Shown here: one piece after another, positions 1 to 9,763 of the stretch
Numbering within the stretch: the first letter of the stretch is position 1
Layout: every line of letters starts with the position of its first letter
DNA from: Lachnospiraceae bacterium
GTDB taxonomy: Bacteria > Bacillota > Clostridia > Lachnospirales > Lachnospiraceae
Length of the DNA stretch: 64,000 bases
Assembly (NCBI GenBank): GCA_910574715.1
Contig: CAJTCH010000016.1
Coordinates: 1-64,000, forward strand
Direction of reading: 5' to 3'
Translations under genes and position numbers: made by a program
The notes under the pieces: model-generated
Database searches by the model: none
What the model was told of the DNA's origin: nothing
What the model saw: only the letters and a program-made list of their open reading frames with translations

Positions 1-84
1 CTCCTAAAATTTTTCTACCAATTTTTTCCAACTAATCACAGTATTGTCGAATTCATTATCCATTATACAAAAATGGATGTGTCG

Positions 85-114
85 AATAATCTGTGATGAT
101 TTACACAGATTATT
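85..114. terminator. 11-bp inverted repeat, possible terminator
   Basis: AATAATCTGTG at 85-95 pairs with its complement at 104-114 across an 8-nt loop, followed on the plus strand by TTTT only a base or so later. It lies just beyond the end of the minus-strand 60-residue ORF. On the minus strand the T-run is poor, so it may serve a gene entering from the left or be bidirectional. Seen directly; function inferred. Confidence 0.35.
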
Positions 115-138
115 TTACACACCCATTTCATTTTATTT

Positions 139-321
139 TTAGGTTAGGTTCACGGATTCAGGAACTATTTTATTATCTATAACTTTAATATTGACATCTT
201 TACCAAATGCACTTTTACCAACCCATTTCCAAAAAAGTATGCTTCCATAATCCTCACATTCTCCTTTTTCTTTACTCAATGGTAACTCGTCCATTGCAAC
301 AACCAATTTATTTCTTTTCAA
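139..321 (-). CDS. Hypothetical 60-aa protein downstream of the MFS gene
   Basis: A 60-residue ORF whose start overlaps the last 14 bases of the MFS transporter gene. No clear ribosome binding site precedes it, so translation would depend on coupling. The product is soluble and mixed-charge (start MKRNKLVVAMDEL), with no signal peptide or membrane segment and no family I recognise. It shares the very low GC of the first 3.5 kb, so it probably entered with the RiPP-like locus. It could be a chance ORF at the end of that operon. Confidence 0.4.
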   Translation of the reverse strand: MKRNKLVVAMDELPLSKEKGECEDYGSILFWKWVGKSAFGKDVNIKVIDNKIVPESVNLT

Positions 322-1522
322 TTTTTCTAATCAACTTCTTTCCTTTTCTTAACTTAAAATAAAAACACCACGAAATAATTGATAGTACTATTATAATAAT
401 ATTCATTCCAAGTAAAAACAGTTTTACTGATACTTGATCAAACATAATCCCCATCCCCCCGTAACATATTGCAGTTATACCTGTGCGTACCATGGAAACA
501 ATTGATAGCATAGTGGCCCTATATTCGGAAATAATGTAATCCTGAATAATGCTATCTGCAACGGTAAATATGATTTCAGGAACAAAACAAGCAATAATCG
601 ATATGACTAAAAAAGCTCCTTTATTAGACACGACAACAAGTGCAAATAATATAATGCTTTGCAGTATCAAACCATAAATGAACATCTGCTTTCGATTAAT
701 TATCTTCAATATATAATTAACCAAAATATATGCTACAGAATTTATAAAGTATGATGCAGAAAAAAAGGCTCCAATTATAGCAACACTAATTCCAACTTTT
801 GAAAATATTAACTGATTCATGTTATAATATCCACAAAAGATTCCATCGCAAATGCTAAAACCTAAAATAAATATCAAAAACACTATTTGGGGATCATATT
901 TAATAAGTTTTTTCCACCGATTAATATGTTTCTGCTCATCACCTTTATTTAATAATAAATTCTTTCTTCCTTGGGTTGTTATTTTCCCCAACATTAACAC
1001 AGAGATAAACATTGCTAACGCTTGGATATAATAAACCATTTCCCATGAATATTTTGCAATAACACCACCTGCAAAAATCATAATTCCCATTGTCATTGAT
1101 TGAATTGCAAGTAATTTTGAATTGACTGATAAATATTCTTTTTGTTCTTCTTTTTCTTCTAATATTTCATATAAAAGCGCACTGTCACTTCCTGATATAA
1201 AAGTATACGCAACACCCTCAACACCACCCATTACAATTAATATAATATGATTATGAGTATTTGCCATTATAATAGCATGTAGCGTCAACAATACACATCC
1301 TAATATCACTGAATTTCTCGTACCTATTTTATCTCCCAAAACACCTGTAGGAACTTCACAAAATGCAGTCATAGCATTAAGAATTATCGAATATATTGCT
1401 ATTTCGCTGGCCGTCAATCCCCTATATGATAGATATAGCAAAAAAATTCCTCTTGTTAAAACAAATGAACTGATAAAAGCATATAACCCATAATACACCT
1501 TATTTTTGTTACTATTTTTCAT
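308..1522 (-). CDS. MFS-family transporter
   Basis: A 404-residue polytopic protein of about twelve hydrophobic segments. The loop after the second segment contains GVLGDKIGTRNSVILG, the MFS motif A (G-x3-D-x-G-x-R). A charged cytoplasmic stretch near residues 190-215 separates the two six-helix halves, as usual for this superfamily. The gene starts 1 base after the stop of the upstream radical SAM gene, so the two are co-transcribed. In this position it is a reasonable exporter for a modified peptide or a self-immunity pump, but substrate cannot be read from sequence. Strong AT bias matches the neighbours and differs from the ICE to the right. Confidence 0.8.
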   Translation of the reverse strand: MKNSNKNKVYYGLYAFISSFVLTRGIFLLYLSYRGLTASEIAIYSIILNAMTAFCEVPTGVLGDKIGTRNSVILGCVLLTLHAIIMANTHNHIILIVMGGVEGVAYTFISGSDSALLYEILEEKEEQKEYLSVNSKLLAIQSMTMGIMIFAGGVIAKYSWEMVYYIQALAMFISVLMLGKITTQGRKNLLLNKGDEQKHINRWKKLIKYDPQIVFLIFILGFSICDGIFCGYYNMNQLIFSKVGISVAIIGAFFSASYFINSVAYILVNYILKIINRKQMFIYGLILQSIILFALVVVSNKGAFLVISIIACFVPEIIFTVADSIIQDYIISEYRATMLSIVSMVRTGITAICYGGMGIMFDQVSVKLFLLGMNIIIIVLSIISWCFYFKLRKGKKLIRKIEKK

Positions 1523-1523
1523 T

Positions 1524-3180
1524 TTACTTTTTACTTACAATCTTTGTCGGAATTTCATTCTCTTTTTCCCATTCAAGATAATTATCTTTATTCTGTTTGA
1601 ATTTTTTATATATTTTTTGAACTGGATAGTTATATTCAAAACTATATTCTGAAACATCATTATTTAAAATATAATTTAAATCCATTTCATAACGAATCAT
1701 ATCACATTCTACTGGCGACAAGGATTTTTTCTCCCTTTCATAAAAATATGAAATGGCTTCTTCAGCAGAGCAGAAATTTCCCAAGTTTTCAAACACTTCA
1801 CATATATCTTTATTTTTCATCTTGAATAGTAAGTATGTTGACATATGGTAATTATATAACATTGGAAAATATATAGAAGCACATTTTATATAATATAATA
1901 CATCATAATTGAGATTTTGTATAGTATATAAATGATTAAAATATAAAACTGGCATATTATCAACATCAAACCCAACACTTTTTAATTCCGAATAAATATG
2001 ATCATCTTTTACCATCACGCACTCATCTAAATTTACATTATGAAACACTTCTGACCCAGGCTCTGGACTCATAAACGAATAAGAAATTCGAACATTGAAA
2101 CTTATCCAAGACAATTCTGCCACAAGTCTAATTGTTTGATACAAGTCTTCTAGAGTTTCTTCTGGAAATCCTATAATGAAATTCGACTCAAAGAAAATTC
2201 CTTTATCTGTAATTTTTTTTATTTTACTTTTTATATCATTTAAGTGTAAACGCTTTTTGGATATTTCTTGCATTCGTTCTGATCCAGTCTCTAATCCCAC
2301 AAAAAGATAGACACAATTCGATTTATACAAATCATCAATAATTTCATCATCTATAGCATCTATTCTTCCTTCACACCCATATGGAAAACCATATTTCCCA
2401 CCAAGCTTTTTATTGATAAATTCTTTAAATACTTTGCGACTCGACAAAAAATTATCGTGATTAAAATTAATGTATTTTCTTGTTTCAGCACACATATTAT
2501 CATATAATTCTTGACTTTCAGATAATATTTTTTCAATTTTTTTGTATCGTATATTGTGTCCCACCAGACTTTTTGCAGAGCAATAGTAACAACTATATGG
2601 ACATCCACGTCCCATTTCAACATCTACAATTCTAACATTATAATAATCTTTATAATCAAGAGGGGGAATTTCATTTATATTTTCAGAAGTTAATTGACAG
2701 GTGTAATCCATTTCATCTCTTTTGATAACATTATATGGCAATTGTGCTTTTTCATCCTCTATCATATTCAAAAACTTCAAGACTGTTGTTTCACCTTCAT
2801 ACAACAAACAATAATCTATATTTGTTGTTATATCGAATATCTTCTCCTTCAATGCCGTCGCTTGCGGCCCTCCTACAAATACAATTTTCTTATAGTCTAA
2901 CTTCTTAATAATTTTAGCAATCTCAAGTCCCCATATAAATGTTCCATTCATAATTGAAATACCGTAATATTTCGAAGGATATAATTTTATTTTATTCTCT
3001 ATCCAAGTAAATATTTCCTTAGTAAAAAAATATCCTTCTTTTTTATGCTCTAAGGCTAGATCCAATAGCTTTACTTTATATCCATTCTTTTCACATATAC
3101 TATGTTAAAATTTGCATCCCTAAAGGATTGGATGATAAGCCGTAATGATTTATAGGGTTAATCAATAAAATATCATACAT
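1524..3180 (-). pseudogene. B12-binding radical SAM enzyme, frameshifted near its N-terminus
   Basis: The open frame from the TTG at 3065 encodes 513 residues with the radical SAM cysteine motif CPYSCYYC and a partial N-terminal cobalamin-binding Rossmann region (IVFVGGPQATALKE). The expected start is missing from that frame. It is found at an ATG at 3178-3180, preceded by GAAGGAA, encoding MYDILLINPINHYGLSSNPL and then GMQILT, a typical opening of B12 radical SAM proteins, and ending at a TAG at 3100-3102. The other frame resumes immediately as SICEKNGYKVKLLDLALEHK. One extra base near 3099-3105 joins them. It is either a real inactivating frameshift or an assembly error. Such enzymes methylate or otherwise modify peptides and small molecules; the peptide gene upstream suggests RiPP maturation. 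Confidence 0.8.
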
Positions 3181-3271
3181 TGTTTTTTCCTTCTTTCTCT
3201 CTTTTAATAAAATAAAGTCATTCCTTGACTTTACCTCAAAGAAATGACTTTACCCTCGCTTTGTCAAAATA

Positions 3272-3367
3272 TTAAGATCTTCTAGGAATAGTATATACCA
3301 TTCTATCATCAATCTCCATTTCCTCTTCAGCAAAAACGATTTCTTCTTCCATGATATTCTTCTCCAT
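3272..3367 (-). CDS. Candidate RiPP precursor peptide, 31 aa
   Basis: A short gene missed by length cut-offs. It starts at ATG 3365-3367 behind a strong AGGAGGTGAG ribosome site and ends with TAA at 3272-3274. The first two-thirds is acidic (MEKNIMEEEIVFAEEEMEID), like a RiPP leader. The last part, DRMVYTIPRRS, is basic and aromatic and would be the core. It lies about 90 bases upstream of the ATG of the B12 radical SAM gene in the same direction, which is the usual precursor-then-enzyme order. I do not recognise the peptide family; the role is inferred from size, ribosome site and position. Confidence 0.65.
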   Translation of the reverse strand: MEKNIMEEEIVFAEEEMEIDDRMVYTIPRRS

Positions 3368-3418
3368 ATTCTCACCTCCTAACCTCTGGAATATAATCTT
3401 AATACAGATTACATAACT

Positions 3419-3461
3419 ATTATACTTATTCACTAACAAAAATCCATGAACTTAAGTTCAT
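3419..3461 (-). promoter_or_regulatory. Candidate promoter and palindromic operator for the peptide locus
   Basis: On the minus strand a perfect 16-bp palindrome, ATGAACTTAAGTTCAT (3446-3461), sits immediately upstream of and slightly overlapping the -35 position (ATGGAT, 3442-3447), 17 bp from a consensus -10, TATAAT (3419-3424). A poor -35 with a symmetric site beside it suggests activator-dependent control. The next downstream gene is the 31-aa peptide. Sequence is direct; regulation is inference. Confidence 0.45.
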
Positions 3462-3527
3462 TTCTATCAATCTATAGATGTATCTTTATAAAATAATATT
3501 AAGAATATTACCACAAAATAATAGATT

Positions 3528-5351
3528 TTATATTTGTACTATAATTCCATATCCTAAAATTTTTATATTATCTACCACATAATTTCTCTGTCTCACCGCA
3601 TCCCCCGAATTCCCTTCCACCGTATGCACTCTCCCATTCTCACATTTCTCCACAATCCCCACATGATCCGGATTCCCATCTCCATTCCAGTCAAAGAAAA
3701 TAATCGTCCCTGGTGACGGCTGTTAAGTATTCTCCTGCCATTTTCCGTTCGCCTGAAACCAGCTCATACCGGCAGAGCATAAGGAAAACCTTGGAAACGT
3801 TCCATTTTCAATCAACCCGCACCGATCCGCACACCAGGAGACAAAGCAGGCGCACCATTCTTCCCTGCTGCCAAACCCATACCACGACCAGAACTTCTGC
3901 CCACCCTCATTGCCAAGCTACGTCATCGCCACCGACACCATCTGACTGCTTCCAAATAATCCGACAAACAGATTCCCGCCGGAATAATACCGGAGCACAT
4001 GGGGAACATACTCTGGATCGCCGTATCCCGACCATCCATGGGCAGCCGCCTGTTCCTGGGAGAACCGGAGTGCATTCGCCTCACTATAGCCTCCATAATT
4101 CCGGATCGCCCATCCTATGTATCCGTTGCCGTAATTGTATCCCTGCAGGCTCAGCTTCAGCTTGTCCAGATCCTGAGGACTGGTGCATCCTGCCTGCCGG
4201 ACACAGTCTGCATAATTCTGGATTCCTACTTTGATGGAATACTCTGGATCTGTAATCCCGCCCGGACTATTGGGATACTGGGTATTATACGGACATTCAC
4301 TCGCCTGCATCGGATCTGTTCCCTGCCCTCCGGATTCCTGCATCATGATCGCCTGTATCACCTGCACATACTCCGGGATACCGTATTCCTGTGCGTACCG
4401 CTGGATAATCGGTGTATAATTCAGCACTTCCGGACTCAAAGGCTCCGAACTCTGGGAGCTGTTATTACAAAGGATCCCTCCAATGACTCCGATCATAATC
4501 ACAAAGAATACGGCAATCCCGATACCGCCTGCCAGAAGCGCCTGCAAAGACTTCACTGCGGATGCCGCCGCCCTTACCGCCGCCGAGATTCCTCTTGCAG
4601 TCATCCGCACCGCCTTGTTTCCATAGTGTACTCCCTGCTTCACTCCTGCCTGTGCTGCTTTTGCAGAGTTGACCGCCATCCGCTTTGCCGCTGTTTCTGC
4701 ATGGAGCTTCTGCCACCTCTGTGCCACTCCCATTCCTGCCCGGATCTGCTTCGAGGAAGGATCGGGGAATCTCGTATTCACAATCCGGGGAGCTGTTTTC
4801 ACTGACCGGTTGGAAGAAGCATGCAGACCTGCTTTCCGATCCAGCTTCATCTTTATCTTTTGTCCGCTGGATACCTGACTTTTTGACCGGGTCTTTTTCA
4901 ACCTTGCCATACCAGAATTCCCGGTACCTGATGCTGACGGCTGTCCCGGCATAGAAGAGCGTCCCGGCACAGAGGACTTTCCTGAGACAGATGGATGTGC
5001 CGGATTGCCTGCCGACGCATGTTCTCCGGCTTGTTCTATACCCTCTACTGAGGTCTGTCCCTGGCTTCGTTCCCGGATTTTCTTATAGGATTTTTTTACC
5101 GTATCCCTTGCAATTGAAGAAGAAAGCGACATTGCTTTTCCTGCTGCCCACTCTTCTGCCGTCTCTACTTTTGCGCTGGCATATTCCGTGGGAGACTCCT
5201 GTTCTTCCCCCGCACGCACATTGTCTGCAATCCGATGGGATTTCTCCTTTGCCTCCAACGCTGTCATTTTTGCCTGTTCTTTCGGCATCTTTCCTGCCGG
5301 ATTCCTCACTTTTGGCATCCGGCAGCTTTCTTTCATTTTAATCTCTTTCAT
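3528..5351 (-). pseudogene. ICE cell-wall hydrolase (lytic transglycosylase plus CHAP/NlpC), two in-frame stops
   Basis: The open part is 477 residues: a long basic Ser/Lys-rich N-terminus, one membrane segment near residues 280-305, and a lysozyme-like transglycosylase domain (YAQEYGIPEYVQVIQAIMMQ, then GYNYGNGYIGW). It stops at TAG 3918-3920 where a Gln codon is expected. The same frame continues as LGNEGGQKFWSWYGFGSREE with the amidase-type WCACFVSWCAD cysteine, meets TAA at 3723-3725, then continues through SPGTIIFFDWNGDGNPDHVG to a stop at 3528-3530. Both stops and the end share one frame, so the two-domain CwlT-like enzyme used to open peptidoglycan during conjugation has decayed in its second domain. 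The first domain alone may still be made. Confidence 0.8.
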
Positions 5352-5447
5352 CCCTCATCCTCTTTTCCTCTCCTTACCGCTGCAACTGATCCCCTCATTC
5401 CCCGCCTTCTTTCCTTCTCCCGACAGCTCCATACACTCCCTCGACGT

Positions 5448-5834
5448 TTACTTTTCCTTTCCTGCTGTTTTCTGCCGTTCCATTCCTCTATTCTGCTTTC
5501 CATTCTTACTCATATTCGATAGATACCCCTCCATCTCCTGTACTGCCGCCCTCACCAGTGGATGGCTCTGGTAAGCGGGTATCAGTCTGATCTCTTCTAA
5601 CGCAATCCTTCCGCCCTGATACAGCGGCCAGTTAATATCTGAATACTTCGGCGCTTCCGGATCCTTAAGATTGAATCCGATACCTGGCCCATAAGGAAAA
5701 CCCTTTTTACAGATCCGTTGATAAGCCTCCACCGCTTCCGGCAGGCTCAAATCCTCATACAGTTCCCCGTAATCCAGGAATTCCATGCATTCCGCCGCAA
5801 AAAATGTGATCTTCGCTTTCTCCTGTTCTCCCAC
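5448..5834 (-). CDS. Conserved-looking ICE protein, 128 aa, function unknown
   Basis: A small soluble protein with an acidic first half (CMEFLDYGELYEDLSLPEAV) and the stretch GFPYGPGIGFNLKD, ending in a very basic tail. No signal peptide, membrane segment or catalytic motif is visible. It lies between the transglycosylase gene and a coiled-coil protein in the ICE operon, all on the minus strand with short gaps, so it is probably an accessory conjugation protein. Family not recognised. Confidence 0.6.
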   Translation of the reverse strand: MGEQEKAKITFFAAECMEFLDYGELYEDLSLPEAVEAYQRICKKGFPYGPGIGFNLKDPEAPKYSDINWPLYQGGRIALEEIRLIPAYQSHPLVRAAVQEMEGYLSNMSKNGKQNRGMERQKTAGKEK

Positions 5835-5848
5835 AGCCTTGTCCCCCT

Positions 5849-6649
5849 CTATCTCATTGTTTCCTTCTTTGCCTTCATCTTCTGAACTGATGACGGATCC
5901 CCTTTGTCTGCCAACCTTTTCTCCTGCAAAGACCGCAGGCTTTCTTTCACGGAGGGTTTCCGGATCTCTTTTGCCCTCTGCCCAAGAGAATCTAACTGCT
6001 TAAGCGTCTGATCTGTCTGCTTCTCCATGCCGTTCAGCACTCCGATCGTTCCATACAGCATCTTCTGCATCTGGAATACCGCCCCTGCCTCTACATCACA
6101 GGAGCCTGCCGCCAGCGGTTCTTTTCCTGCAAGTTCCCGTTTTATGTTTCCCAGGTGCGTCTTCACCCCGTGCATATCATCTCCGATATTAGACAGCCGG
6201 TCTATTCCTCTGTCCGCCCTTTCAATCGACTGGTGGAGATGCGTTTTCACTGCCTCCAGTCCTCTCCGAATCCCTAAGAAGTCAATGGTCTTATCGACCA
6301 CCAGGGTTCCCTTCTCCTTGAAGCCTTTAATAGTACGGTTCACGCCATCTACGAAACGCGCTTTCAACACCTTAAGCTGCGTTCTGGCTTCCCCAATCTT
6401 ATTCTCTACTGCCCTTACCGTCTTTAATGCCGACTGCCGCAGGCCTTTTTCCTGCATCTGATCCAACTGCAGCTTAACCTCCTGAAGCTCCGACAGCACC
6501 TTCCCGAACTGCTCGTCCATACTGTCAATATAATCAGCCAGACTTAAGACCTGCTCCTTTTCCTCTTTTAATCCATTTTCATCCAGAATCCGGAATAACT
6601 CCTTCAGATTCTCCTGTTCCCTTAATGGGACAGATAATGATGAGCCCAT
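5849..6649 (-). CDS. ICE coiled-coil protein, 266 aa (possibly DUF6674-type)
   Basis: A helical protein with long heptad-like stretches (LSELQEVKLQLDQMQEKGLR and further helices to about residue 175), no membrane segment and a basic C-terminus. From memory it resembles DUF6674 proteins that follow virB4 in Lachnospiraceae ICEs; that assignment is tentative. It starts about 40 bp after a strong terminator that separates it from virB4, and ends 15 bp before the 128-aa gene, so the two are likely co-transcribed. A structural role in the conjugation apparatus or in DNA handling is inference. Confidence 0.6.
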   Translation of the reverse strand: MGSSLSVPLREQENLKELFRILDENGLKEEKEQVLSLADYIDSMDEQFGKVLSELQEVKLQLDQMQEKGLRQSALKTVRAVENKIGEARTQLKVLKARFVDGVNRTIKGFKEKGTLVVDKTIDFLGIRRGLEAVKTHLHQSIERADRGIDRLSNIGDDMHGVKTHLGNIKRELAGKEPLAAGSCDVEAGAVFQMQKMLYGTIGVLNGMEKQTDQTLKQLDSLGQRAKEIRKPSVKESLRSLQEKRLADKGDPSSVQKMKAKKETMR

Positions 6650-6689
6650 ATCCCCACTCTCCCTTCTATATTTCTGTTATCTGAAAAAA

Positions 6690-6725
6690 GCAGCCTGCCG
6701 GGAATCCTTGTCCCTATGCAGGCTG
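6690..6725 (-). terminator. Intrinsic terminator after the virB4 unit
   Basis: GCAGCCTGC at 6690-6698 pairs with GCAGGCTGC at 6717-6725. Read on the minus strand the hairpin is followed at once by a TTTTTT run (about 6684-6689). It separates virB4 from the downstream coiled-coil gene. Confidence 0.75.
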
Positions 6726-6786
6726 CATAATGCTTACTTTTACCGCTTCTGTCTATCGTTTTCTATCTCTGCCATTTACAAGATTC

Positions 6787-6861
6787 CTATCTCTTACCTG
6801 CCATCTGCTTCTCCTGCTGTCTCTTTTTATCACTGCCGGAGAACAAATTCCTACTTTTCAT
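6787..6861 (-). CDS. Possible 24-aa basic peptide overlapping the virB4 stop
   Basis: An ATG at 6859-6861 overlaps the end of virB4 in another frame and opens a 24-codon ORF beginning MKSRNLFSGSDKKRQQ and ending GKR, then a TAG. Stop and start overlap within 11 bases, so translational coupling is possible. The product is very basic and has no recognised family. It is short enough to be chance. Confidence 0.3.
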   Translation of the reverse strand: MKSRNLFSGSDKKRQQEKQMAGKR

Positions 6862-9613
6862 TTCCTGTATCCTTCCACCCTCTCCCCTGGAAATCCCCTG
6901 CAGAGGTGGACATCAGTTCAAAGAGCTTTGTATTTTTCGGAAACGTATTTTCAAAAGGCACGATATTCCCGGAGCACCGGATCAGCCCATGGCCAGCGCC
7001 TACATTGGTGATATAGGACAGCTGGTTATCGGAAATGTTCAGAAGCCTTGCCAGCTCTTCCCTGTCCGTGCTTGCCTGATTCTGCAGGATCAGGAACTCG
7101 CTGTTGGCAAGCATCAGCCTTGCTGTATCGGACTTCAAAAGCTCCTCCACGTTTTGAGTTAACCCTGTCACAAAACCATAATACTTCCGAATTCTCTTAT
7201 ACAATCGATAGAAAAAATCCGCACTATACTGGTATCGGAACAGCAAATAGAACTCATCTGCAAAGATCCAGGTAGTCCTCCCCTTCTTCCAGTTCTGGAT
7301 CACCCGGTTGAAGATGCTGTCCAATGTCACCAGCATACCAAGAGGCATCAGCTGTTCGCCCAACTCCCGGATATCATAATCGATAATACGGCTTTTCGTA
7401 TTGACATTTGTCGGCTGTGCAAAGGTATTCAGGCTCCCGTTGATAAAGAGCTCCGAGGACAAGGCAAGCCCCCTCGCCTCTTCCTCCGGCTGCAGCATCA
7501 GCGCCCGGTACAGATCCTTTAATGTCGGCACTTCTTCCCGGTATCCGCTTCGAATGTAATCCCGATAGACATCTGCCGTACACCGGTCCAGGATGGACTT
7601 CTCCTTCGCCGACAGATTCCCCGCACCTACCAACTGTTCAAACAATGACAGGATAAATTCTGACTTCTCAATCAACGGATTCTTATCATCTCCGTATGCC
7701 GCATCCATATCCAGCGCATTCAGATGGGTATCCGAGGTTGCAGAGATGCGGATGACCTCCCCATCCAAAGCCTCCACCAGGGAAACAAATTCAGACTCCG
7801 GATCCAGGATCAGGATATCGTCATCTGTAGATAAGGCAAGGTCTACGATCTCTTCCTTTGCGGAAAAGCTTTTCCCGGAACCGCTGACGCCAAGGCGGAA
7901 GGAGTTCCCGTTCAGAAGTTTTCTGCGGTCTGCAACGATCATATTTTTGCTTACCGCATTCTGCCCGTAATAAATGCCGCCCGGCTGCATCACCTCCTGA
8001 GTATGGAAGGGGATCAACACCGCCGTCGACTCCGTTGTCAGCGTCCGCAGTGCATGGATCTTACGTAGCCCATAGGGAAGCACTGTGTTCAAACCGTCCA
8101 CTTGCTGCCATTTCAGGACGGACATCTGGCAAAGCGCCTTTCTCCCCACAGAAAGCAGGGTTTCCGTATCGGAATCCAACTGCTTCTTGCTGTCCGCCAT
8201 ATGCACCATGGTCAGAAGCCCGAACATCATCCGCTGGTCCCTGGTAGTCAGGTCGTCCAGCATTTCCTTCGTCTCCTTCCTCTGCAGTTCCATATCATAA
8301 GGCACCACGGCTGAGAAGTTATTATTGGCATTCTGCCGCCGCTGCCAATTCGTCACATTGGTCTCTACCCCAAGGAGGCGGTTCTGGATCTCCCGTACCG
8401 CTTCATCCGTGGGTACCGGCAGGATATCAATGGACAGCATCAGGTCACGGCTCAAACCGCAGAGTTCCGAGATCATGTCATCTTTCACGTAACTGGCATA
8501 ATCCTGCATATACAAGACTCTTCCGTACCTGCCGTCAATTTTAAAGAAATCCTTACGGAACTCCATAGACTCCGGGCAGATCCAGTCCTTGAAGCTCCCT
8601 CCCCTTTTTGCCGAAGCCTTCAGGTCAAAGGGGAAACAGGGCGGATCCCCTGCCTTGAAGAAATCCCGGAAGATCTGCAGGCGGTCTCCCGCATCCAGTT
8701 CCTCTGCCGTAGAGGACAGCTTCGCCAGATGGGTCACGATGTCCGTACCTACACGGGCAAAATACGTCCTCGCCTCATCCACGCTCTTCTTATGGATACT
8801 GACCGTCAGATACCGCTCCTGGAAAATACTGTTGTTGGTGCCGCTGACCTTGGAGCGCAGCATTTCATTGTATTCCTTTCGGTACCGGTCAAGCCGGTCT
8901 CCCTTCATCGGGATCAGCAGGGACTCTTCAAACTCTTCCTTATTGATCCTGCAGTTGTTCAGCGTGATCTTCACCGAGGAACCGGAATCTAAGGCATTTA
9001 AGAGTTCCGAGTAATCCAGGAACATTTCCATCTTGTCGCTCTTGCTTGCAATATAATAGTTGATATCGGAAAACCGGAACGACTTTGAAAATTTATTCCC
9101 CACCTGGAAGATCCCGTCCTGCCAGATCCTCTGTATAGGAAGCGCCTCCTGGACAGACTTGGGGACTTTGAATTTATCCCGGTCCATCTTCATCGCCTGG
9201 TTTAATGTCTTAATCACTGGCACCCCTTCCCTTCGCTGCTGTGTTGATGGAATATAGGTAATCCCCCGCTTCTTCATCCATCTGGCAAAGGTCAGCAACA
9301 CCCACCTCTTCCCGTCAATGGAAGCGTGGCGCCTGTCCAGATAATGACAGAGACAGGTCTGCCTGTCTCCATTCTCACTAAACAGTTCTATACAGCCTCC
9401 ATCCTCAATCCAGAACAATTCCTGATTATTGGTATCTACAAATGAAATCTGCTTCTGATCCTTTCCTGTATCAGGCAGCACTTTTTCTGATTTGCTCTTC
9501 GGTCTTCTTCTCTCCTTCCGGTCTTCCCTGCCTCCGGCTATCGCAATACAGAGTAGAAGGAGCACCATCGTTCCTCCAAGCAACGCGCCTGTTATCACGC
9601 CCATTATGAACAT
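6851..9613 (-). CDS. virB4: VirB4/TraE-type conjugation ATPase
   Basis: A 920-residue type IV secretion ATPase, the energy source for DNA transfer through the mating channel. The N-terminus carries one membrane segment (GVITGALLGGTMVLLLLCIA). The N-terminal accessory domain follows to about residue 520. The ATPase half has a Walker A, GVSGSGKSFSAKEE, a following LILDPESEF motif, and a Walker B region TWIFADEFYLLF. Length fits the larger Firmicute ICE versions that keep the membrane anchor. It is intact, the best marker that this stretch is a conjugative element, but no relaxase, coupling protein or VirB6 gene is in the window, so the element is incomplete or rearranged. Confidence 0.92.
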   Translation of the reverse strand: MFIMGVITGALLGGTMVLLLLCIAIAGGREDRKERRRPKSKSEKVLPDTGKDQKQISFVDTNNQELFWIEDGGCIELFSENGDRQTCLCHYLDRRHASIDGKRWVLLTFARWMKKRGITYIPSTQQRREGVPVIKTLNQAMKMDRDKFKVPKSVQEALPIQRIWQDGIFQVGNKFSKSFRFSDINYYIASKSDKMEMFLDYSELLNALDSGSSVKITLNNCRINKEEFEESLLIPMKGDRLDRYRKEYNEMLRSKVSGTNNSIFQERYLTVSIHKKSVDEARTYFARVGTDIVTHLAKLSSTAEELDAGDRLQIFRDFFKAGDPPCFPFDLKASAKRGGSFKDWICPESMEFRKDFFKIDGRYGRVLYMQDYASYVKDDMISELCGLSRDLMLSIDILPVPTDEAVREIQNRLLGVETNVTNWQRRQNANNNFSAVVPYDMELQRKETKEMLDDLTTRDQRMMFGLLTMVHMADSKKQLDSDTETLLSVGRKALCQMSVLKWQQVDGLNTVLPYGLRKIHALRTLTTESTAVLIPFHTQEVMQPGGIYYGQNAVSKNMIVADRRKLLNGNSFRLGVSGSGKSFSAKEEIVDLALSTDDDILILDPESEFVSLVEALDGEVIRISATSDTHLNALDMDAAYGDDKNPLIEKSEFILSLFEQLVGAGNLSAKEKSILDRCTADVYRDYIRSGYREEVPTLKDLYRALMLQPEEEARGLALSSELFINGSLNTFAQPTNVNTKSRIIDYDIRELGEQLMPLGMLVTLDSIFNRVIQNWKKGRTTWIFADEFYLLFRYQYSADFFYRLYKRIRKYYGFVTGLTQNVEELLKSDTARLMLANSEFLILQNQASTDREELARLLNISDNQLSYITNVGAGHGLIRCSGNIVPFENTFPKNTKLFELMSTSAGDFQGRGWKDTGNEK

Positions 9614-9763
9614 TTCTTTCTTCCTCTCTTTTCATGACTTTTCCTCTTTCTCAAAGACTTTCCCTCTCCCCACTTATATCTGAAAAGGACTCCGGTGCAA
9701 ATGTTTCCATTCTGTACCGATTCTAATTCAGCAGATTCTGTTGAGCCTGCCAGGTCACGGGGG

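Noticed and set aside
3918-3920. TAG and TAA in the ICE hydrolase as recoding (pyrrolysine or read-through)
   Set aside because: TAG replaces an ordinary Gln and TAA has no recoding role; no conserved context. Decay is simpler.
3713-5574. Overlapping plus-strand ORFs of 60-270 aa
   Set aside because: They are shadows of the GC-rich minus-strand hydrolase gene, with Pro/Ser/Cys-rich random composition.
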